A stretch of DNA of 64,000 nt from assembly GCF_001429185.1 (NCBI RefSeq), contig NZ_LMIW01000009.1, positions 62,001-126,000 of the forward strand. Direction: 5' to 3'. Shown one piece after another: positions 1 through 7,532 of the stretch. The notes beneath the pieces are model-generated. The model searched no databases, was not told the DNA's origin, and saw only the letters and a list, made by a program, of their open reading frames with translations. The translations under genes and the position numbers were made by a program. Numbering within the stretch: position 1 is the stretch's first letter; each line of letters opens with the position of its first letter. Origin of the DNA: Terrabacter sp. Root85 (lineage in GTDB: Bacteria; Actinomycetota; Actinomycetes; Actinomycetales; Dermatophilaceae).

Positions 1-1993
1 CGCCGGTGGGCTCGAGCCGCACGAGCGGTGCGCCGGTCTCGACCTGGCTGCCGACGGAGACGAGCAGCTCGCGCACGCGGGCGGCGAAGGGCGCCGGGAG
101 GACCGTCTCCATCTTCATCGACTCGAGGACGAGCACCGGGGCACCGGCGGCGACCTCGTCGCCCACGGCCGCGGGGGTGGCGACGACGAGCGCGGGCGCG
201 GGCGAGCGCACGACGCCGCCCTCGTCGCGGGACACGCGGTGGGTCACGCCGTCGACCTCGACGAGGTGGACGGGGCCGTGGGTGGCGGTCACGAGGCGGT
301 GCGCGCGTCCCTCGACGACGATGCGGCCGGCATACTCGTCGATGCGGTCGAGCGTCGCGTCGACGACGTGCTCGTCGCCGCCGTTGGCGATGGAGACGCG
401 GTAGCGGTGCGACGCGGTGCGCAGCACCATGACCTTGTATGCCGTGCCGCGCAGCTTGAGGTCGATGGCGCGGCCGACCGTGTGCTGCACCTGCGGACGG
501 CCCCCGCGGGCCGACTCGAGCAGGCGGGCCCGCTCGATGGCCTCCGCGTCCTCGTAGGCCTCGATGCCGGCGGCGACGAGCGCGACGCCGGAGTGGCGGT
601 GCGACACGAGGCGGCCCTCGGCGCGGACGCGGTCGATCCAACCGGTGTCGGCGGAGCCGTCGATGATCTCGGGCTGGTCGAGCAGGTCGAGGATGAAGCT
701 CTTGTTCGTCGAGCCGCCGTCGATGACGACGGTCGTCTCGGCCATGGCGCGGCGCAGGCGGGCGAGGGCCTCGTCGCGGTCGCGGCCGTGGGCGATGATC
801 TTGGCGATCATCGAGTCGAAGTCGGCGGGGATCGAGTCGCCCTCTCCCACACCGGTGTCGACGCGGATGCCGGGACCGGCCGGGAACTGGAGCAGGCTGA
901 TGCGGCCGGGGCTCGGGGCGAAGTCGCGGTCGGGGTCCTCGGCGTTGAGGCGGGCCTCGACGGCGTGGCCGCGCTGCGTGGGGCGGCCGCCGGGCAGATC
1001 GTCGAGACGCCCGCCGTTCGCGACGTGGATCTGGAGCTTGACGAGGTCGGTGTCGGTGACGACCTCGGTGATCGGGTGCTCGACCTGGAGGCGGGTGTTG
1101 ACCTCGAGGAAGGCGAAGAAGCGCTCGCCCGGGTGGTAGAGGAACTCGACGGTCCCGGCGCCGGCGTAGCCGACCGCGATGGCGAGCCGCTCGGCGCTGG
1201 CGCGGACCTCGTCCTCCTGCTCGGGGCGCAGGACGGGAGAGGCGGACTCCTCGATGACCTTCTGGTTGCGGCGCTGCACCGAGCAGTCGCGCACGCCCAC
1301 GGCCCACGCGGAGCCCTGGCCGTCGGCGATGACCTGGACCTCGATGTGGCGGGCGCCGGTGACGAGCTTCTCGAGGAAGACGACGCCCGAGCCGAACGCG
1401 CGCTGGGCCTCGTCGCGGGTGCGCTCGTAGGCATCGGTGAGGTCGGCGTCGGAGTCGACGCGGCGGATGCCGCGGCCACCACCGCCGGCGGTCGCCTTGA
1501 GCATGAGGGGATAGCCGATGCGTGCGGCTGCTGCCTTCGCGTCCTCGAGGGTGTCGACGCCGCCGCGGCTCCACGGCGCGACGGGGACGCCGACCTCCTC
1601 GGCGATGAGCTTGCTGCCGATCTTGTCACCGAGCTTGCGCATGGCATCGGGGCTCGGGCCGATGAAGGTGACGCCGACGCGCTCGCACAGCTCGGCGAAG
1701 GCGGGGTCCTCGGCGACGAAGCCCCAGCCGACCCACGCCGCGTCGACCTTCGTCTCGCGCAGGGCGCGCTCGAGGACGGCGTGGTCGAGGTAGGGGCGCG
1801 CCGAGGCCGGTCCGAGGTCGTAGGCGTCATCGCTCTCGCGCACGAACATGGCCCGCCGCTCGCCCTCGGTGTGCAGGGCGACCGTCTCGATGCGGTGGCC
1901 GTCGCGACCCGCGGCGGCGTTGAGGTCCCGCACCGCGTGGATGAGCCGCATGGCGGCCTCGCCGCGGTTCACGATGGCGATGCGCGAGATCAT
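1..1993 (-). CDS. Acyl-CoA carboxylase biotin carboxylase/biotin carrier subunit (5' part; runs off the window)
   Basis: ATP-dependent carboxylation of protein-bound biotin, first half-reaction of an acetyl-/propionyl-CoA carboxylase, cytosolic. The 664 visible residues hold the biotin carboxylase N domain, an ATP-grasp domain with the glycine loop KATAGGGGRGIR near residue 168, the biotin carboxylase C domain, a linker and a biotinyl domain. The biotin-accepting lysine lies in ESMKMET (codon 113-115, residue 627). Start: ATG at 1993 behind a GAAGGAG ribosome site. The frame stays open to base 1, about 37 residues past the biotin site, where many AccA-type proteins would end soon. I infer, but cannot see, a fused carboxyltransferase domain like that in some long actinobacterial homologues. 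The substrate (acetyl-, propionyl- or another acyl-CoA) cannot be told from this part. Confidence 0.9.
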   Translation of the reverse strand, partial: MISRIAIVNRGEAAMRLIHAVRDLNAAAGRDGHRIETVALHTEGERRAMFVRESDDAYDLGPASARPYLDHAVLERALRETKVDAAWVGWGFVAEDPAFAELCERVGVTFIGPSPDAMRKLGDKIGSKLIAEEVGVPVAPWSRGGVDTLEDAKAAAARIGYPLMLKATAGGGGRGIRRVDSDADLTDAYERTRDEAQRAFGSGVVFLEKLVTGARHIEVQVIADGQGSAWAVGVRDCSVQRRNQKVIEESASPVLRPEQEDEVRASAERLAIAVGYAGAGTVEFLYHPGERFFAFLEVNTRLQVEHPITEVVTDTDLVKLQIHVANGGRLDDLPGGRPTQRGHAVEARLNAEDPDRDFAPSPGRISLLQFPAGPGIRVDTGVGEGDSIPADFDSMIAKIIAHGRDRDEALARLRRAMAETTVVIDGGSTNKSFILDLLDQPEIIDGSADTGWIDRVRAEGRLVSHRHSGVALVAAGIEAYEDAEAIERARLLESARGGRPQVQHTVGRAIDLKLRGTAYKVMVLRTASHRYRVSIANGGDEHVVDATLDRIDEYAGRIVVEGRAHRLVTATHGPVHLVEVDGVTHRVSRDEGGVVRSPAPALVVATPAAVGDEVAAGAPVLVLESMKMETVLPAPFAARVRELLVSVGSQVETGAPLVRLEPTG

Positions 1994-2104
1994 CGGTGCT
2001 CCTTCAGACGGGGGTGGTGTCGCACCCTGCAGCCTTCCACGCCTGCCCGGTGACCGGCGAGTAGACAGGCGCGGAGTCGTGGGGTGCGTGGTTCGGCCGG
2101 TCGG

Positions 2105-3007
2105 TCAGGCGAGCTCGGCGACGACGGCGCGCACCATCTGACGGCCGTGCTCGGCCATCCGCGGGAAGGTGTGCCGGTAGTAGTCGATGCCGGTGAGCGA
2201 CGGCGCGAGAGCCCAGCCGCACGCCCGGAGCCACGTGGCGTCGTCGGGGCAGACGGTCTCGCGGTAGAGGTCTCGTGCGTCTCCCGTGAAGGTCCACAGG
2301 GCGGCGGCGACGTCGGGAGCCGGGTCGCCGACACCGAGGGCGCCCCAGTCGATGACGGCGACGAGGCGGCCGGTGTCGACGACGAGGTTGCCGGGCTGGA
2401 GGTCGCCGTGGATCCACACGGGGTCGCCCTCCCAGTCCGGGGCGGAGACGCAGATGTCCCAGGCGCGCTCGGCGGCGTCGAGGTCGAGGGCGTCGTCGTG
2501 GCCGCGCAGCCGCTCGAGGCCGGCGCGCGCCGCCGCGTCGACGTGGGAGAGCGGGGTGCCGCGCGAGCCCGGTGGCTTGGTGGGGCCGCCCGTGGCGTCG
2601 ACCTCGCGCAGTCGCAGGGCGAAGTCCGCGACGTCGCGGGCAAGAGGGACGTCGTCGGAGCCGAGGCGCGGCGGGGTCGTGCCGTCGACCCAGGGGACGA
2701 CCGACCACGCCCACGGGTAGTCGTCGGACGGGCGTCCGAGGTGGACGGGGACCGGCACGCCGACGGGCAGGTGCGGTGCGAGACGAGGGAGCCACCGGGC
2801 GTCGGAGTCGGCCTGCTGCGCGGCCCACTCGACCTTGGGCATCCGCACGACCAGCGCGTCGCCGAGCCGGAAGAGGACGTTGTCGGTGCCCTCGACGTCG
2901 TCGGGAAGGGCCGTCACGGGCAGCTCCGCAAGCTGCGGGCACTGGTCGGCGAGCAACCGTCGGACCAGCTCGGGAGTCGCGCGGACCTCGTCCTCGTGCA
3001 TGGGCAT
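2105..3007 (-). CDS. Aminoglycoside phosphotransferase (APH)-family kinase
   Basis: 300 residues with a protein-kinase-like APH fold. The catalytic loop HGDLQPGN and the metal-binding segment VIDWGALGVGDP are both present, spaced as in active family members, so ATP-dependent phosphotransfer is expected. The family covers antibiotic kinases, choline/homoserine kinases and many small-molecule kinases of unknown substrate; nothing here selects one. Alternative starts are ATG 3007 and ATG 3001. It lies 111 bases upstream of the carboxylase gene on the same strand with no overlap, so co-transcription is possible but unproven. I see no sign of recent transfer such as flanking mobile genes or altered base use. 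Confidence 0.85.
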   Translation of the reverse strand: MPMHEDEVRATPELVRRLLADQCPQLAELPVTALPDDVEGTDNVLFRLGDALVVRMPKVEWAAQQADSDARWLPRLAPHLPVGVPVPVHLGRPSDDYPWAWSVVPWVDGTTPPRLGSDDVPLARDVADFALRLREVDATGGPTKPPGSRGTPLSHVDAAARAGLERLRGHDDALDLDAAERAWDICVSAPDWEGDPVWIHGDLQPGNLVVDTGRLVAVIDWGALGVGDPAPDVAAALWTFTGDARDLYRETVCPDDATWLRACGWALAPSLTGIDYYRHTFPRMAEHGRQMVRAVVAELA

Positions 3008-3127
3008 CCCGGCACGCTAGGCGGCGAGCAGCGTCCCTGGCGACTGCTTTCCGGGCGAGGCGTCGACCTTGGGAGTACCTTCGCCTCACCGGCACAGGGG
3101 AGCGCCACGGACGACAGGGGCAGTCGC

Positions 3128-3529
3128 ATGGACGAGACGGTGACCAGCACGACGCGGGCGGAGGCGCCGGACGGGCTCGGGCAGCCGGGGCAGCGCGGTC
3201 CGGACTCGCCTCTCAGCGGCGTGGAGCGCTCAGTGGGTCGCCCCGTGAGCGTGGGCCTCGTGCTCCTGCTCGTCATCGCCAACACCATCGGCTGGCTGTG
3301 GTTCGTGGGCCACCAGGACGAGCAGTTCCAGATGCTCCAGTCGCAGGTGGGGGCGGTCGACGTGTCCGTGCCGTCCACCCAGACCGACCCGACGCTGTGC
3401 TGGCTCGTCGGAGCGCAGGCCCGGGCCGCCGGTCACGCCAAGGAGCTCGTGGGTCAGGTGACCACGTCGGGCACCGTCGACGCGTGCATCGAGAACGTGA
3501 TCCGAGGCGCCAACGGCTACGGCCGCTGA
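3128..3529 (+). CDS. Small single-pass membrane protein of unknown function
   Basis: 133 residues. A hydrophilic Gly/Pro-rich N terminus of about 40 residues is followed by one transmembrane helix (about residues 42-61, including VGLVLLLVIANTIGW) and a soluble C-terminal part with two cysteines that could pair outside the membrane. I recognise no domain. ATG 3128 is the first start that leaves the region divergent from the APH gene free. The gene precedes thymidine kinase on the same strand by 56 bases. The N-terminal-in orientation is inferred only from the arginines before the helix. Confidence 0.65.
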   Translation: MDETVTSTTRAEAPDGLGQPGQRGPDSPLSGVERSVGRPVSVGLVLLLVIANTIGWLWFVGHQDEQFQMLQSQVGAVDVSVPSTQTDPTLCWLVGAQARAAGHAKELVGQVTTSGTVDACIENVIRGANGYGR

Positions 3530-3585
3530 CCCGGGTGCGAGGCGATGCCACCGACTGACACCGGGGGCCGATAGCGTTCTCGCCC

Positions 3586-4194
3586 GTGACCACGATCGAC
3601 GACGTCAGGCAGGCCGTCCGCACCGCGTCCGAGGTGTCGCTCGACGTCGTCCTCGGGCCGATGAAGTCGGGCAAGAGCCTCGCGCTCATCTCGCTGCTGT
3701 CACCGCTGCAGTTCACGCGGGTGCGACACCGCGTGTACCAGTCGGAGCGGCACGTCCGCGACAGCGGCGTCACCTCCCGCAGCGGTGGTGTGCTCGCGAC
3801 GACGAAGGTGCGCAGCCTGCACGAGGCCCTCGACGAGCAGCTCGACGTCGTGGCCGTCGACGAGGTGCATATGTTCGACCTCGACGACGTCGCGGTCGTC
3901 GACCAGCTCCTGCGTCGCGGCACCCGTGTCGTCGTCGCCGGCATCGACCTCGACCACCGCGGCGAGCTCTTCGCCCCCGTCCGGGCGCTGCTCGAGCTCG
4001 GGCCCGACACCGTGACCTACCGCCGCGCCGTGTGCGACCAGTGCCGCGACTTCAGCGCCACGCACACGCAGGTCCTCCGCTCGGGCGAGCCCTTCCTCGA
4101 CAGCCTCGGCGGCTCCGAGGCCCTTCCGGACGACGGCACCTTCACCTACGAGGCACGCTGCCGCTCCTGCTTCGTGCGGCCCGCGTCGTCCTGA
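3586..4194 (+). CDS. tdk: Thymidine kinase (type II)
   Basis: Phosphorylates thymidine (and deoxyuridine) with ATP in the nucleotide salvage pathway. 202 residues, normal for type II enzymes. Visible features are the P-loop GPMKSGKS near residue 23, the Walker B/catalytic segment VDEVHMF, the GIDLDHRGELF stretch equivalent to the family GLDxDFRGxxF, and a zinc-binding lasso domain with two CxxC pairs (CDQC and CRSC). The start is GTG 3586. The P-loop lysine-serine pair and the DEVH variant of the usual DEAQ are slightly off the commonest form but conserve the key Lys and Asp-Glu. The gene stands alone between unrelated neighbours. Confidence 0.88.
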   Translation: MTTIDDVRQAVRTASEVSLDVVLGPMKSGKSLALISLLSPLQFTRVRHRVYQSERHVRDSGVTSRSGGVLATTKVRSLHEALDEQLDVVAVDEVHMFDLDDVAVVDQLLRRGTRVVVAGIDLDHRGELFAPVRALLELGPDTVTYRRAVCDQCRDFSATHTQVLRSGEPFLDSLGGSEALPDDGTFTYEARCRSCFVRPASS

Positions 4195-4312
4195 GCCGGC
4201 GGCACCCGGGCTCCTGTCCGGCTCTGTCGCCGCGCGCACAGACACGCGTCCCCTGAACGGTCATCCTCGGGTCGAGGACGCAACGCCCTCGCTCTCGCAG
4301 AGGGAGACCGAG

Positions 4313-5266
4313 ATGGGAACCACGACCGGACGCAGGCACCGGACCGGAACCACGCACGGCCTGAGGTGGCTGACCGTCGTGCTCGTGATGGCGCTGGCAC
4401 CGGCCCTCGCGGCCTGCACGTCCGGCTCCGCCGGTGCCGGCGCCGTGACGACCCCGACCGCACGAGCAACCCCCACCGTACGAGCAACCCCGACCGTGCG
4501 AGCGACCCCGACCCTCGAGCCCGAGCGTGACGTCGTCGTTGCCGGCCGGCACCTCAAGGCCCGGTGCGCCGGCAGCGGCCCGTCGGTCGTCCTCGTGGCC
4601 GACTACGGACTGGCCATGGACGACGCGTGGGGCACGATCCCGCAGACCCTCGCGACGCGCGGCCGGGTCTGTGTCTATGACCGACTCGGGATCGGACGGA
4701 GCGACTCGGTGCCCGACCGCCAGACCTTCGCCAGCCTCGCCGACGACCTCGACGGAGTCATCTCGGGGCTCGGGCTGACACGGCCCGTCGTCGTCCTGGG
4801 ACTCGCCATGGGGGCTCCGATCGTGCTGACGTGGATGAGCCGGCACGAGTCCGACGCCAAGGCCGTCGTCCTGCTCGACCCCGTCCCCCCGGGCTACTTC
4901 GGACCCACCGGCGCCCTGCTCAGGCTCCTGCCGCCGAAGGACCCGAGCGACCCTGAGCTGGGCAGCGTGTGGGCCGACCTTGGCCGCTTCAGCGCGGTCG
5001 CGACGAACAAGGAGAGCCTCGACCCGACCTCGTGGACGGCCTACGAACGGCTGCCCGTGACGTCCACGCCGCTCTACGACCTCGTCGGGGCGCAGGTGCA
5101 GCCGTGGCCGGCGGCGGTCGACGGCAGCAAGATCGACGGTGTCTGGAGGCAGTACCAGCGCCGGGTGCTCGCGCTGTCGTCGCAGGCCGAGCTCCGGATC
5201 GTGCCGAAGCCCGACGACTGGCCCGCGACGATCAGGAGCACGCTCGAGCGCGCGCTGCAGTCATGA
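4313..5266 (+). CDS. Lipoprotein with alpha/beta-hydrolase fold lacking the catalytic triad
   Basis: 317 residues. The N terminus is a lipoprotein signal (hydrophobic stretch and lipobox LAAC), so it is probably anchored on the outer face of the membrane. A Thr/Pro linker of three ATPTVR/L repeats (about 4460-4515) separates the signal from an alpha/beta-hydrolase domain. The nucleophile elbow, normally GxSxG, reads GLAMG (near residue 163), so serine is replaced by alanine. The usual histidine near the C terminus is also absent (VPKPDDWPAT). It is therefore either a non-enzymatic relative or uses other residues. ATG 4313 follows a GAGGGAG ribosome site. Its stop abuts the stop of the next, convergent gene. 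Confidence 0.8.
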   Translation: MGTTTGRRHRTGTTHGLRWLTVVLVMALAPALAACTSGSAGAGAVTTPTARATPTVRATPTVRATPTLEPERDVVVAGRHLKARCAGSGPSVVLVADYGLAMDDAWGTIPQTLATRGRVCVYDRLGIGRSDSVPDRQTFASLADDLDGVISGLGLTRPVVVLGLAMGAPIVLTWMSRHESDAKAVVLLDPVPPGYFGPTGALLRLLPPKDPSDPELGSVWADLGRFSAVATNKESLDPTSWTAYERLPVTSTPLYDLVGAQVQPWPAAVDGSKIDGVWRQYQRRVLALSSQAELRIVPKPDDWPATIRSTLERALQS

Positions 5267-5893
5267 CCGAGGACCGCCCGGCGCCACCACCCAGCCGCCA
5301 GCGTCGCCGCTGACCACGAGGTCGGCTCGCTGCCAAGGACGGTCGCCGGCGAGGAAGGGCTCCTCGGCCGTCATCCACTCGTCCCAGAATCGCTCGGCCT
5401 CCGCACGCGTGCGACCGAGCTCGACGTCGCGCCGCAGCCCGCGCTCGCGCGCCTCGTCACGGTCGGCCTGCACCCAGACGACCACGTCGGCGTGGAGGGC
5501 CAGCGACGCGCGGCCCGCGCCGACCCCCTCGAGGACGAGCACGCGTACGCCCTCGAGGACGGTCACGGAACCGTCGCGCCCCTGCGCGGCCCAGCCCGGC
5601 GGTCGGTGGTCGACGAGCTCGCCGCGCCGCCAGGGCCCGATGACGTGCTCGAGGGCGACGTCGTCCCACGCGATCGCGTCGTGGTGCCAGGCGGGGTCGT
5701 CGGTGTGGACGACAGCACCGCCGAGCAGCGTCGCCGCCCGCTCGGCGAACGTCGTCTTGCCCGACCCGGACCGGCCGTCGACGAGCAGGACGCCCCGTCC
5801 GTCCGGGAGCAGGGTCCCGAGGAGCGTCTCGATCGCGGCATCGTCGACGGGACGCCACGGCCCCGCCTCGGTCTCCTCGGGGTGCAGTCGCAT
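5261..5893 (-). CDS. P-loop nucleoside/uridine kinase-like protein
   Basis: 210 residues with a Walker A motif GRSGSGKTTFAE (near residue 40) and a conserved HTDDPAWHHD segment just after it, as in uridine-kinase-like and other small-molecule kinases of the P-loop kinase superfamily. The C-terminal half is rich in Arg/Glu and includes a lid-like region (ARERGLRRDVELGR). Substrate unknown; a soluble cytosolic phosphotransferase is the likely role. ATG 5893 was chosen because the frame upstream overlaps the divergent RidA-family gene. The terminal TGA lies directly against the TGA of the convergent lipoprotein gene at 5261-5266. Confidence 0.75.
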   Translation of the reverse strand: MRLHPEETEAGPWRPVDDAAIETLLGTLLPDGRGVLLVDGRSGSGKTTFAERAATLLGGAVVHTDDPAWHHDAIAWDDVALEHVIGPWRRGELVDHRPPGWAAQGRDGSVTVLEGVRVLVLEGVGAGRASLALHADVVVWVQADRDEARERGLRRDVELGRTRAEAERFWDEWMTAEEPFLAGDRPWQRADLVVSGDAGGWVVAPGGPRS

Positions 5894-5959
5894 GGCGTGA
5901 GTATGCCGTCCGGTCGCGTCGGTCACGGTCAGGTCGGCTCGCGCACTAGCGTCCTGACC

Positions 5960-6373
5960 ATGAGCCGACCCACCAGCGCCGTGCGCCTCATCAGGGCCGC
6001 CGCGCTCACCGACACCGCGCCCTACGCGTATGCCGCGACGACCGACCCCGGCGCCCGGCTCCTCTTCACGGCGGGAGCCTGCCCCCTCGACGAGTCCGGT
6101 GCAACCGTGGCGCCCGGCGACGTCCCAGCCCAGGCCCGGCAGTGCGTGGCCAACCTCGTGACCGCTCTCGAGGCCGCCGGCGCGACGCTGGGGGACGTCG
6201 CCTACACGCGCGTCCTCGTGGCGACGGCCGTCCGCGAGGACCTCGTGGCGGCGTGGACCGTCGTCCACGACGCCTTCGGCGAGCACGAGGTGCCGAGCAC
6301 CCTGCACGGCGTCACCGTCCTCGGCTACCCGGACCAGCTCGTGGAGATCGAGGCCGTCGCCGCGCTCAGGTAG
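5960..6373 (+). CDS. RidA (YjgF/UK114)-family protein
   Basis: 137 residues, typical RidA length; the family forms trimers that hydrolyse reactive enamine/imine intermediates of amino-acid metabolism. The family C-terminal pattern VEIEAVAAL is present. The arginine that binds the substrate carboxylate in the archetype, normally in a P(A)RS/T segment, is missing: the segment reads HEVPSTLHG. That places the protein in one of the Rid subfamilies without proven deaminase activity. ATG 5960 was chosen as the first start after the divergent kinase gene. The last 8 bases overlap the convergent VWA gene. Confidence 0.8.
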   Translation: MSRPTSAVRLIRAAALTDTAPYAYAATTDPGARLLFTAGACPLDESGATVAPGDVPAQARQCVANLVTALEAAGATLGDVAYTRVLVATAVREDLVAAWTVVHDAFGEHEVPSTLHGVTVLGYPDQLVEIEAVAALR

Positions 6374-7532
6374 CCGGCTCGGCCTCGTGGGTCGTGACGA
6401 TGTCGTTGGCCGCGGCCCAGGCCGTGATGTCGCGCTTCTCGATGGCCGTCGCCATGAGGTCGGGGAACTGGTCGGGCGTGCAGGCGAAGGCCGGCACCCC
6501 GACGGCCGCGAGGGCCGAGGCGTGGTCGGCGTCGAAGCTCGGCCGGCCCGAGTCGCTGAGCGCGAGCAGGGCGACCATCGTCGCGCCGGACGCGACGATC
6601 GAGGATGCGCGTCGGACCATCTCCTCGGCGATGCCGCCTTCGTAGAGGTCGCTGATGAGCACGAGGATCGTCTCGCCCGGCTGCTCGATGAGGCCCTCGC
6701 AGTAGGCGAGCGCCTGGTTGATGTCGGTGCCTCCGCCGAGCTGCACGCCGAAGAGCACGTCGACGGGGTCGTCGAGCTCGTCGGTGAGGTCGACGACGGC
6801 GGTGTCGAAGACGACGAGGCGCGTCTCGACCGACCGGAGCGAGGCGAGGACTGCCCCGAAGACGCTGGAGTAGACGACGGACTCGGCCATCGAGCCGGAC
6901 TGGTCGATGCAGAGGATGATCCGCCGCTCGACTCGGTGCGCCCGCCGGGCGTGACCGACGAGCCGTTCGGGCACGACGGTGCCGTGCTCGGGCTGGTAGT
7001 GCTTGAGGTTGGCCGCGATGGTGCGGTTCCAGTCGATGTCGGACGCCTTGGGGCGCCGGGTGCGTGACGCCCGGTTGAGCGCGCCGGAGACGGCCTGGAC
7101 CGTCTCGGAGCGGAGCCGCTCCTCGAGCTCGTCGGTGACGACGCGGACGACCGCCCGCGCCGTGGCGCGCGACCGCTCGGGGATGACGCGGCCCAGCCCG
7201 ACGAGCGTCGTGACGAGGTTGACGTCGGGCTGCACGGCCTCCATGAGCTCGGGCTCGAGGAGCAGCTGGGTCAGGCCGAGCCGGTCCATCGCGTCGTGCT
7301 GCATGACCTGCACGACCGACGACGGGAAGTAGCCACGGATGTCGCCGAGCCAGCGCGCGACGCGCGGCGCCGACGCCCCCAGACCGCTACGGCGCTCGCC
7401 GTCGTAGAGCTCGCGCAGGGCCTCGTCGCGCTTGAGGTCGTCGGGGTCGAGGCTTGCGCCCTCGCCGATGCCGTCGGACTGCTCGCCGCCGAGGACGAGG
7501 CGCCAACGGGTGAGCCGGTCGCGGTCGGTCAT
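6366..7532 (-). CDS. VWA-domain protein of a MoxR/VWA system (YehP-like)
   Basis: 388 residues. The C-terminal half is a von Willebrand factor A domain with the metal-ion-dependent adhesion site DQSGSM, a conserved threonine in GGGTDI and the aspartate in ISDLYEG. The N-terminal half is helical and carries no named motif I recognise. Last gene of a minus-strand operon, it overlaps the upstream DUF5682 gene by 4 bases (ATGA), so translation is probably coupled. VWA proteins beside MoxR ATPases are thought to act as metal-dependent adaptors that present substrates to the ATPase. As I recall, E. coli YehP is a relative with the same neighbour set. Confidence 0.85.
   Translation of the reverse strand: MTDRDRLTRWRLVLGGEQSDGIGEGASLDPDDLKRDEALRELYDGERRSGLGASAPRVARWLGDIRGYFPSSVVQVMQHDAMDRLGLTQLLLEPELMEAVQPDVNLVTTLVGLGRVIPERSRATARAVVRVVTDELEERLRSETVQAVSGALNRASRTRRPKASDIDWNRTIAANLKHYQPEHGTVVPERLVGHARRAHRVERRIILCIDQSGSMAESVVYSSVFGAVLASLRSVETRLVVFDTAVVDLTDELDDPVDVLFGVQLGGGTDINQALAYCEGLIEQPGETILVLISDLYEGGIAEEMVRRASSIVASGATMVALLALSDSGRPSFDADHASALAAVGVPAFACTPDQFPDLMATAIEKRDITAWAAANDIVTTHEAEPAT

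Noticed and set aside
239-2053. 604-residue plus-strand reading frame and similar long antisense frames (for example 7652-9814)
   Set aside because: They lie opposite strongly recognisable genes, are rich in Ala/Arg/Asp as expected of GC3-biased antisense frames, and have no known motif.
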